NCBI RefSeq assembly: GCF_000003605.2
Contig: NW_003106391.1
Coordinates: forward strand, 1-11,095
Source: Saccoglossus kowalevskii
Taxonomy: Eukaryota > Hemichordata > Enteropneusta > Harrimaniidae
DNA: 11,095 bases
Reading direction: 5' to 3'
The translations under genes and the position numbers were made by a program. Below are positions 1 through 7,431 of this stretch, in pieces. Position 1 is the first letter of the stretch. Every line of letters starts with the position of its first letter. Under the pieces are notes generated by a model. That model had not been told where the DNA came from. It searched no databases and worked only from the letters and a program-made list of their open reading frames with translations.

Positions 1-732
1 TTAACTGAGAGATACACAAAGAAATCAATAAATACAGTACTCAAATATTCTCAAAATACAAACATAAATGTCCATATATACATGTACAAGTCACACAAGA
101 AAATTTAATCCAATAAAATATAAGTATAATAGCATAAAGAACCATGTCTCACCGAAACAATTTCCCAACACCTCCAATGGAAGGGACTAACATCAGCTTG
201 TGCTAACGGCTTGCTTTACAACAACTGTCCTTCAATACTGGGAAAGCAAATAATAAAATATTGTCTATAAACCAGAAACCACTAGATACCGGTAAAATTC
301 TATAGAATATAACAAATACAATATTTCTGAAGACATAGAATTACAAAACTATGCATAAATCAATAAATCAGACGTAAAATACAGCAAATACTCTCACTAG
401 TGAAATCAGTCAGCGCAAACATATGCAAATGAGTCGCGAGCGATAACATAACGTACCGAGCAGAAGTCACATAGTTGAAACAATTCAGCAACAAAACCTT
501 TCAGAAATATACAATAATGTCAACTGTATACTAAAAAATGAATTGGAAAACATAGTAGAATAACAAACTGTACATACCAGCGTGCTTTACTTGGCGTCGC
601 TCACTACACAACAAGTTTCTCCGATCAACAAACGGCTGACTGCACGAGACCAGGTCAAACAAAAGTCTAATCCCCATCTACCAAAGAGGGCGCTCTACCG
701 CAAACCGAACATAAAGAAATTTGGTCTCAACA
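1..732 (-). repeat. 3' LTR of copy A (partial, truncated by window edge)
   Basis: This stretch matches 6602-7337 with two substitutions seen by eye (positions 9 and 622) and one 4-bp indel after position 76, where the other LTR has ggca. The inner boundary at 732 is placed because the sense strand begins TGTTGAGACC directly after a G-rich polypurine tract, which is how BEL LTRs usually start. The outer 87 bp are missing. The plus strand is A-rich and holds no supported host or element gene. One long antisense open frame (582-1115) runs across the boundary into the integrase end and is not credited. In a normal element this copy supplies the polyadenylation signal. Confidence 0.88.
423..430 (+). 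promoter_or_regulatory. Octamer-like motif in left LTR
   Basis: The plus strand carries an exact ATGCAAAT, the consensus octamer of POU-domain factors (sense strand ATTTGCAT). It is followed directly by GAGTCG, so an AP-1-like TGAGTC partly overlaps it. The site is identical in the other LTR (7028-7035). LTRs often borrow host factor sites as enhancers, but an 8-base match in A/T-rich DNA is weak evidence and function is only inferred. Confidence 0.2.
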
Positions 733-743
733 CTCCCGCCCCT
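733..743 (-). promoter_or_regulatory. Polypurine tract of copy A
   Basis: In the sense direction this reads AGGGGCGGGAG, purine throughout except one C, immediately before the TGTTGAG that opens the 3' LTR. A polypurine tract resists RNase H and primes plus-strand DNA synthesis during reverse transcription. Its position abutting the LTR and downstream of the pol stop codon is what the family requires. The same tract is at 7338-7348 in copy B. Positions 744-826, between it and the pol stop, hold nothing recognisable. Confidence 0.75.
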
Positions 744-826
744 GAATTGCAACTCACAATTCCAAAACTACAAAGAGAACAAATTTCAACAAAGAGTTTA
801 CAACTGTTACTCAACTCAAAATACAA

Positions 827-3466
827 CTACTTATTCAGTTCTGCCTTGACTAGTATACATAATTTAGCGACAGGTCTTTCTAAGATTGACGTCTTGGTCC
901 TCACTCTGCAAGATCTTACATCGCCTTTCTTGTCCTTAAAAGTTGTTTCTACTACTCCCATCAACCAACTATTTCTGGGTACCGACTTGTCAACAACAAG
1001 CACAATATCTCCAACTTGTACATTGCGTCTTTTTCTCTGCCACTTCGGTCTCTGCTGCAGGGTAACTAAATACTCCTTTCTCCAGCGACACCAAAATACA
1101 TCTATCAAGTACTGAGATTGACGCCAACGTTTTCTTGCATACATGTCACTCTTCTCGAACACTCCAGGCGAACTAAGTGCACGAGCTCGTGGATTAATCA
1201 GCATGTTAGGTGTCAATGGTAGTAAATCATTAGGATCTGATGACGTTGTAGTCAGTGGCCTATTGTTGACAATATTCTCAGCCTCACAGAATAAAGTACT
1301 GAGCGTCTCATCATCAACAATTCGGGGTTGTTCTCTCAACAGGCTGTACAAAATCTTCCTTATGCTACGAATCATTCTCTCCCACACTCCGCCAAAGTGA
1401 GATGCTGCTGGAGGATTGAAGTGCCACTCTATGCCTTCTGCACACAGAACATCATTCATTCTGGACTGATCCAAACCTTCAAGTGCATGTCTCAACTCCT
1501 TTTCTGACCCAACCAAGTTGGTGCCATTGTCAGATCTGATGCTTCTAACAGGACCTCTTCTGGCCATGAACCTGCGTATAGCATTTATGCATGCATCAGT
1601 TTCTAACGAGTGCGCGATCTCTAGGTGGACTGCTCGGGAAGAAAAACAAGTGAAAATCACACCATACCGTTTCACGTCAGATCTCCCTCTGCGCACAGTT
1701 AAAGGCCCAAAATAATCCATACCACAGAATGTAAATGGTGATACTTCTGCAACAACTCTATCAGCTGGTAATTCAGCCATTACCTGCTCACATGGTGCTG
1801 CGTGATACCGTTGACATGTGACACAACTTCTCGCTACTCTTTTCGCCAACTGACTTGCTCCATATATCCAATACTTCTCTCTGACTTTCGCCAAAATACT
1901 ATTTCTTCCCAAATGACCAACAGTAGAATGAGCATCCCGAACAATCATTACAGATACTTGTGAGTTCTTTGGTAACACAATCGGATGCTTTATCTCATAA
2001 AGCAAGTCTGCCTTCTTCAGTCGTCCACCAACACGAATAATACCATCATCTGTCAACACGGGGTCATACTTGAAAAGAGGACTTCTTTTTGTCACTGTCT
2101 TGCCTTTGGACAGGACTTCTATCTCTTCTATGTATGCCTTCCTTTGAACATATTTAACAACTGCTACTTCACTTTCATATAACATCTTTGGAGTTAGGCA
2201 CTGGACAACTTCTTCAAATTGGCATTCCAGTTTTCCTATGAACTTGAGGAACTTGTTCTTAGCAATGATGACCCAGCCCATTACTCTCTTCAATTTCCAC
2301 CAACCAGAAATTCTCGTCAATAAGGAATCTATAATTGATGTGTCTTCAAACTCAATGGTTGCACAGCTAGTCTTCACTTCTGGGTCATTCTCCTCTATCC
2401 GCATGGAAATCACCTGTTCTGGCCATTCCGCTTCCTTCTCCCACAGAAAGCCTGGTCCACAAAACCAATCACTATTATTCAATTCGTTAGTTGTCTGAAC
2501 ACCTCGTGATGCCAAGTCTGCTGGATTTCTCTTGGTATCCACATGATGCCACTGTTCAGGGACTGTAGCTTCTCTTATGACTTGAACACGGTTGGCAACA
2601 AAGGTGTGGTATCTTGCTCTGTCATTCCTTATATATCTCAAAACCGCAGTGCTGTCTGTCCAGTAGATTGCTTTGTCAATCTTGAAGTCTAACTCTCTTT
2701 GAACAATTGAGACTAATCTCACTGCCAATGTTGCTGCTGTAAGTTCTAATCTTGGTATTGTAATTTTCTTCAAAGGAGTTACTCTTGCCTTCGCGAACAC
2801 AAATGAACAGTATATATTTTCACTTGAGTTGATTTGTCTGAGGTAGATAACACAACCATATCCAATTTCACTTGCATCAGCGAAAGCATGCAGCTCTCTG
2901 TATGTCACGTTTCCGAATTCAGCTGGTACATAGCATCGGGAAATTCTTACTTCTTCCAAATCTTGCATGCTTGTTTTCCACATCTGCCACTTGCCATGTA
3001 TGTTATCACTTGGTTCATCGTCCCATCCAGCTTCTTGTTTGCACATCTCTTGAAGCACACTCTTTGCTGGAATGAGGAGTGGAGCTATAAAACCCAACGG
3101 ATCATAAATCGAGCTGACTTCAGACAGCATTGACCTTCTTGTCACCTCTGTCTTCTTGATTTGACACTTGAATTGGAACTCATCCGTCTCTGCATTCCAC
3201 AACACACCTAGTGTTCTCTCTGTAGGAAGCTGCGATGATTCCAGATCCAAGTCCATCAGTTCTTTAGCTCGATCATCCAGGGGAATCTCTCTCAAAACTT
3301 CTCGTTCATTGCTAGACCACTTGGTGAGGTTGAAGCCTCCTTCTTTGCACAAGGCCTTTAGCTCCTTCACCAGTTGAATGGCTTGTTCAACATTTTCCAC
3401 TGACTTCAGTCCATCGTCCATGTAGAAATTGTTATGTAGTGTGTTGACTGTTTTTTTCTCTTGCAT
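827..3466 (-). pseudogene. pol: Copy A pol, 3' fragment: RT catalytic centre, RNase H, integrase, DUF5641-like
   Basis: This is the downstream piece of copy A polymerase, about 870 residues, open to a TAG stop at 827-829. Near its start is the RT catalytic motif YMDD. Next comes RNase H, with its acidic positions in the motifs HAFADAS, RLELTAA, YWTDST and RNPADLASRG. Integrase follows, with an N-terminal zinc site (HX4H then CX2C, in DAHSTVGHLGR and SCVTCQRYH) and catalytic residues in GMDYFGP, RSDNGTN and FGGVWERM. The end resembles the DUF5641 domain typical of BEL/Pao pol. The frame does not begin with a genuine start. It is separated from the upstream RT half by one extra base in a run of seven t (3451-3457), whereas copy B is continuous here. 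About 12 residues differ from copy B. As read, the RT palm is split just before YMDD, so this copy should not yield working RT. Confidence 0.93.
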
Positions 3467-4538
3467 TGCGTATGTTGTCTATACCAGTTCTTCTCAAGCT
3501 ATAATTAGCACATGATGGTGCAGACACAGCTCCAAACAAATGCACTGCCATACGATAAACCTTGGGCTTCTGGTCTAAGTCTCCCTTTGGTAACCATAAA
3601 AATCTCAACAGGTCTCGTTGACTCTCAGGCACCTTCACCTGATAAAACATGCACTCAATATCACTTGCGAAGGCTACAGGAAACTCTCTGAATCTCATGA
3701 GTACTCCTTTAAGATCATTCATTAGGTTTGGCCCTGGTAGCAAGACATCATTCAGCGATGTACCATCACACTTCGCTGCACAGTCAAACACCACTCTGAT
3801 CTTGTTTGGCTTTCTAGGGTGATATACACCATGATGGGGTATATACCATTCTTTCCCCTTCTTAGCCGTCACTCCATCAGGAACCTTTTCCGCATACCCA
3901 TTTGCAATCACCTTCTCCATGAACTCTATGTAGTCTGCCTTGAATTGTGAATTCTTGTTCATTTTCGCCTGCAGACCCTTTAACCTCTGCTCTGCCATAT
4001 GCCGATTGTTAGGCAATTTCACATCTGGATTTCTCAGAGGGAGATCCACTTGATAATGACCATTCACCATCTTACAAGAACTGTCCATCACTTCCATAAA
4101 GCGCCTGTCTTCCCACGACCATTCTCTTCTGTCATCAACAGTTCTCTCTGGAAAGTCATAGTTCAGACTCTGTCTATATAACTTCTCTAAACTATTGTCA
4201 GCAATGACAAAATTACTTGAATACTTCATCTTTCCACCTTTCTTAACACCCCAGGCAACCCATCCTAAAGGCGTCTTTGTAGCATATGGACTCCCTGGTG
4301 GTCCTGTCCTTACATCTATAGGTGCATATGCTGCTGGAACATTGTTACCAATAAGCAAATCGATATTGCTACTGATTTGCAACCTTGGCAACTCAATATC
4401 TCCCAAATGTTCCCATGTGGATACATCTTTCTGGGTAGGTATATGCCACTTCTCTACGGGCAAGCTTGACTTCGTAAATACAGGAGGCAGTTGCACTGGA
4501 ACCCCGTTACCACTGATGGCTTCTATTCTCAGACCGGG
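3432..4538 (-). pseudogene. pol: Copy A pol, middle fragment: protease-RT linker and N-terminal half of RT
   Basis: This open stretch lies between a stop at 4539-4541 and the stop at 3432. It holds the peptidase A17-like region typical of BEL/Pao (IELPRLQISSNIDLLIGNN, TPLGWVAWG), then the reverse transcriptase fingers and palm. Visible RT signatures are RVVFDCAAKC, motif A ASDIECMFYQV with its first catalytic aspartate, and motif B FGAVSAPSCANYSL. The frame is lost just before the YMDD motif, which lies one frame over in the next fragment. It contains no credible initiator: it is an internal piece of a longer Gag-Pol. Only one residue differs from copy B over the comparable part (T versus S in the YATK-PLGW motif), markedly fewer differences than in the integrase part. 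Confidence 0.9.
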
Positions 4539-4911
4539 TTATCACCTTCGTTGGCATACTACATGAAGCACCCATTGTCTTCATAGTAAGTTTCATTCCA
4601 GTACCAGTTGCCTGCAACTTCTCTGCCAAACCATCAGTGCAAAATGATACATTACTGCCAGGATCTAAGAATGCGTAACATTCTGCTGTCTGGGACCCCA
4701 TGGTCACCTTCACTGGAATGATAGGCATCGTACAACCACTAGTATTGACCCTTGTTGGCTGGTCAGCAGTTGTTGCACTACTGGTAAGCTGGTTGTCGCT
4801 ATTCTGCTTCTTTTGTCGGGCAAAATCATGCAAGAGGGTGTTGTGATTGCCTCTGCACACATCACAAGTTATCTTCAGGTTGCATCCAGTGGAAAAAATG
4901 TCCTTTTCCAA
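4507..4911 (-). pseudogene. Copy A fragment: third Cys/His motif and aspartic protease
   Basis: This piece lies one frame from gag upstream and one frame from RT downstream. It opens with the end of the second zinc knuckle, then a CX2CX3H motif followed by TLLH (CDVCRGNHNTLLH, residues 16-28 of the open frame), a BEL-type signature between gag and protease. A low-complexity linker follows. The retropepsin-like active site is FLDPGSNVSFCT, with the catalytic aspartate at codon 4663-4665. The loop is DPG rather than the common DTG or DSG. The protease would cut the polyprotein into its mature parts. The first codon of the open frame is TTG, so the apparent start at 4911 is not a real initiator. 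Confidence 0.85.
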
Positions 4912-6430
4912 AGCAAAGAAAACACACCTTTAATTTTCTCACAAGATTTCTTCTATTTTCTAGAGACATTGCTTCAACTTCTGGACAGGTAGCTAGTCGA
5001 TGTGGTCCATCACAACTCCAACATTTTAGTCCACTACTGCCAATATTTGTAGCAGCAGACACCTTACGCTGTACATTGTCTCTTCTCTGTCTTCCATCAG
5101 AAGTCATGCTATCTCTGCCATAAATTGGATCATTCAGCTTAGTTGCTTCTGATTGGATAAAATCTACCAGGTTACTAAAACCAATTCTCTTCTCATTTCT
5201 ACGAAGACCTTGAACAATACTTCTCCACCTCTCATGCATACTAGGAGGCAACTTCTGAACAATGCGTATCAAGTTCTCTGAATATTCCAGTACACCCAAA
5301 CTACCGACACAGTGGGTTGCAGCCTTGCATTCCCTCAGGAACACAGCAAACTCATCCAGGGCCTTTGCATCATCACCTCGGATATGTGGCCAAGACAGCA
5401 CCTTCTTTATGTAAGAATTAGCAATCACCTCTGGATCACCATATCTTCTCTTTAGTTCCTTCATGGCAGCTGGGTAACCAACATCAGAATCCAGGTACGA
5501 GAAACCAACTACAATACGGTGTGCTTCACCTGTTGTGAACTGCTCCAGATAAGCTATTTTCTCATCATTGGCACAGGAACTTTCTATTCTTGATTTGAAC
5601 TGTCTCATGAACTTATTGTAGCTTAAACAGTCACCACCAAACTTTGTTATCTCAAGTTTAGGCTTCTGCATCTCAATCAACACATCACTGAAGTTCTTGT
5701 TAGAAATCTTCGAACTGTCAGGCAACAATATTTTGTTTGATACTGATTTACCATCTTCAAGCTCACTTAGCTGACCTTCATTCTCAGCACCATTCATACT
5801 GTCACATTCACTGCCCAAAGACTGGCTGTCAGTATCATTTTCAAGCTCCTCTATCAGCTGACTTCTGGCTCTGGACACTGCTAACTTTGTTTGGATCTTG
5901 TGTGTTTCTGCTTGGTGCTGCATTTGTATTTCCAATAATTTCAGCTTCATCTCTAGTGCTTGCTTATCTCTGACCAACTTCTCCTTTTCTATTAACTCCG
6001 ATTCCTTTACTCTTTCAATAGACTTTATTGAAGATCTCTTACTTCTCATTGAACTCACTGTAGACCGTGATCCAGTGACAGCTTTGACATTTTTTGACAT
6101 AGATGAAAACCAGCTCTCTATTTGGGACTTTAAATTTGTGACCCAAACATCTTTCTCATCATACCATTTCTCAAAATGTTCAGCACGATCATGTTCACTT
6201 AACAAGGCACAGTACTTATCATTGGACTTCAGAAACTGTTCATATTTATTCATCCACTCAGTATGAATATCTTTAACACTTTCAATCAGAGGGTTTTCTG
6301 CCATCAGGGACTTTATTTTCTCAGATACAGACTTCACACTCCTCCATGCTTCCCCAAGAGCCTTAAACTTTACCTCTTCAGCATATGTCTGTCCTTGAGG
6401 GGTTAACTTCCGGTTTCTATCTTCATCCAT
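4862..6430 (-). CDS. gag: Copy A Gag (DUF1759-like, zinc knuckle), frame lost near C-terminus
   Basis: Gag forms the particle and binds element RNA. I place the start at the first in-frame ATG (6428-6430, MDEDRNRKL), which has A at -3 and G at +4. The open frame extends further upstream through the primer-binding site into the LTR, but without an ATG. Residues about 138-190 are rich in E, K, L and Q and look like a coiled coil. An acidic serine-rich linker follows, then a DUF1759-like core at about 263-420 (LEITKFGGD, AYLEQFTTGEAHRIV, RRYGDPEVI). A complete CX2CX3HX4C knuckle sits at C470-C482. A second knuckle starts at C503 but its last ligand is in another frame: an a-run at 4893-4898 (sense six T) changes phase, and translation runs out at 4862. 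In BEL/Pao elements gag normally continues into pol, so this is a broken polyprotein rather than a separate gene. Confidence 0.88.
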   Translation of the reverse strand: MDEDRNRKLTPQGQTYAEEVKFKALGEAWRSVKSVSEKIKSLMAENPLIESVKDIHTEWMNKYEQFLKSNDKYCALLSEHDRAEHFEKWYDEKDVWVTNLKSQIESWFSSMSKNVKAVTGSRSTVSSMRSKRSSIKSIERVKESELIEKEKLVRDKQALEMKLKLLEIQMQHQAETHKIQTKLAVSRARSQLIEELENDTDSQSLGSECDSMNGAENEGQLSELEDGKSVSNKILLPDSSKISNKNFSDVLIEMQKPKLEITKFGGDCLSYNKFMRQFKSRIESSCANDEKIAYLEQFTTGEAHRIVVGFSYLDSDVGYPAAMKELKRRYGDPEVIANSYIKKVLSWPHIRGDDAKALDEFAVFLRECKAATHCVGSLGVLEYSENLIRIVQKLPPSMHERWRSIVQGLRRNEKRIGFSNLVDFIQSEATKLNDPIYGRDSMTSDGRQRRDNVQRKVSAATNIGSSGLKCWSCDGPHRLATCPEVEAMSLENRRNLVRKLKVCFLCFGKGHFFHWMQPEDNL

Positions 6431-6465
6431 TTTGACGAATATCCCTTCACCAATAGAATGTTTCG

Positions 6466-6515
6466 TTAATGAGAGATGTGGGTCCCTTTCATGCAATGAA
6501 ATTAAATAACACCAT
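6466..6515 (-). other. Two overlapping 8-codon upstream ORFs in the gag leader
   Basis: Reading the sense strand before gag, one ATG starts at 6515, the last LTR base, in a CCATGG context and stops at 6489-6491 after eight codons. A second ATG at 6490-6492 overlaps that stop as ATGA and also runs eight codons to a TAA at 6466-6468. Both are out of frame with gag, whose ATG is at 6430. If the genomic RNA starts upstream in the LTR, ribosomes would meet both before gag. Their existence is read directly. Any effect on translation is inferred. Confidence 0.4.
6497..6514 (-). promoter_or_regulatory. Candidate primer-binding site of copy A
   Basis: Directly inside the 5' LTR the sense strand begins TGGTGTTATTTAATTTC. 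The plus strand therefore ends in AACACCA, as a tRNA 3' end does. The position, with no gap after an LTR ending in CCTCCA, fits a primer-binding site used to start minus-strand DNA synthesis. Beyond the first 7 or 8 bases the sequence is A/T-rich and does not look like a usual acceptor or T-stem, so I cannot name the tRNA. Mutation or a short match are both possible. Confidence 0.4.
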
Positions 6516-6543
6516 GGAGGCTTGACTTGAGGGTTATATTGTC

Positions 6544-6549
6544 TTTAAT
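6544..6549 (-). promoter_or_regulatory. Possible polyadenylation signal (ATTAAA) in LTR
   Basis: The sense strand reads ATTAAA about 30 bases before the 3' end of the LTR. This is the commonest variant of AATAAA and would place cleavage close to the LTR end, leaving a very short U5. A six-base match in A/T-rich DNA is weak evidence. Confidence 0.25.
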
Positions 6550-7027
6550 GCGCACCATCTATCACATAACCATGCGTTACATGCGATATGACACGATACG
6601 ATTAACTGAAAGATACACAAAGAAATCAATAAATACAGTACTCAAATATTCTCAAAATACAAACATAAATGTCCATAGGCATATACATGTACAAGTCACA
6701 CAAGAAAATTTAATCCAATAAAATATAAGTATAATAGCATAAAGAACCATGTCTCACCGAAACAATTTCCCAACACCTCCAATGGAAGGGACTAACATCA
6801 GCTTGTGCTAACGGCTTGCTTTACAACAACTGTCCTTCAATACTGGGAAAGCAAATAATAAAATATTGTCTATAAACCAGAAACCACTAGATACCGGTAA
6901 AATTCTATAGAATATAACAAATACAATATTTCTGAAGACATAGAATTACAAAACTATGCATAAATCAATAAATCAGACGTAAAATACAGCAAATACTCTC
7001 ACTAGTGAAATCAGTCAGCGCAAACAT

Positions 7028-7035
7028 ATGCAAAT
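7028..7035 (+). promoter_or_regulatory. Octamer-like motif in shared LTR
   Basis: An exact ATGCAAAT followed by GAGTCG, identical to the site at 423-430. Because the LTRs differ so little overall, its conservation adds no independent support for function. Confidence 0.2.
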
Positions 7036-7337
7036 GAGTCGCGAGCGATAACATAACGTACCGAGCAGAAGTCACATAGTTGAAACAATTCAGCAACAAA
7101 ACCTTTCAGAAATATACAATAATGTCAACTGTATACTAAAAAATGAATTGGAAAACATAGTAGAATAACAAACTGTACATACCAGCGTGCTTTACTTGGC
7201 GTCGCTCACTACACAACAAGTTTCTCTGATCAACAAACGGCTGACTGCACGAGACCAGGTCAAACAAAAGTCTAATCCCCATCTACCAAAGAGGGCGCTC
7301 TACCGCAAACCGAACATAAAGAAATTTGGTCTCAACA

Positions 7338-7348
7338 CTCCCGCCCCT
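7338..7348 (-). promoter_or_regulatory. Polypurine tract of copy B
   Basis: Sense AGGGGCGGGAG immediately precedes TGTTGAG at the start of the shared LTR, identical to the tract at 733-743. It would prime plus-strand synthesis for copy B. The 83 bp between it and the pol stop (7349-7431) contain no recognisable gene, so copy B also lacks an envelope gene. Confidence 0.75.
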
Positions 7349-7431
7349 GAATTGCAACTCACAATTCCAAAACTACAAAGAGAACAAATTTCAACAAAGA
7401 GTTTACAACTGTTACTCAACTCAAAATACAA

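Larger units (their letters stand above)
1..7337 (-). mobile_element. BEL/Pao LTR retrotransposon, copy A (nearly complete, frame-broken)
   Basis: This copy runs from its 5' LTR (6515-7337) leftwards through the leader, gag, protease, reverse transcriptase, RNase H and integrase to a 3' LTR (1-732) cut by the window edge. The order PR-RT-RH-IN, the DUF1759-like gag, the DUF5641-like C-terminus and LTRs starting TGTTGAG in the sense direction are hallmarks of the BEL/Pao superfamily. Only about 87 bp of the left LTR are missing, so the full element would be about 7.4 kb, usual for the family. BEL/Pao elements normally carry one continuous Gag-Pol frame. Here it is interrupted by three single-base frame changes, near 4893-4898, 4507-4538 and 3451-3457. 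Target-site duplications cannot be checked, because the left flank is outside the window and the right flank is another copy. There is no envelope gene. Confidence 0.93.
6515..7337 (-). repeat. Complete LTR shared by copies A and B (823 bp)
   Basis: This LTR is bounded on the plus strand by TG and CA (sense TGTTGAG ... CCTCCA). On the right it abuts the polypurine tract of copy B. On the left it abuts the candidate primer-binding site of copy A. It thus serves as 3' LTR for B and 5' LTR for A, with no host DNA or target duplication between the copies. It should contain promoter, transcript start and polyadenylation signals, but I could not place a convincing TATA box. Its first 87 bp (6515-6601) are the part missing from the left LTR. 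No gene is supported within it. Confidence 0.88.

Noticed and set aside
22-368. The 12-base direct repeat aaatcaataaat at 22-33 and 357-368 within the LTR
   Set aside because: It is A/T-rich and only two copies far apart, so chance is a sufficient explanation.
733-826. Possible envelope gene between integrase and the 3' LTR
   Set aside because: There is only about 83 bp between the pol stop and the polypurine tract, with no room for an envelope protein and no such frame.
582-1115. A 177-codon plus-strand open frame, repeated at 7187-7720, running from the LTR into the antisense of the integrase end
   Set aside because: It is antisense to the pol 3' end and the polypurine tract, has no recognisable domain, and is preserved in both copies simply because the copies are almost identical.
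1143-4566. Several plus-strand open frames of 60-123 codons within pol, with matching ones in copy B
   Set aside because: They are shadows of the minus-strand pol frame and show no domain, codon or context support.
5737-6266. Two overlapping plus-strand open frames opposite gag with hydrophobic runs
   Set aside because: They are antisense to the coiled-coil and linker of Gag. The hydrophobic look is explained by the complement of charged codons.
6431-6496. Extending gag upstream to a TTG at 6494-6496
   Set aside because: Animal genes rarely start at TTG, and the in-frame ATG at 6428-6430 has a strong context. The upstream stretch is merely open.
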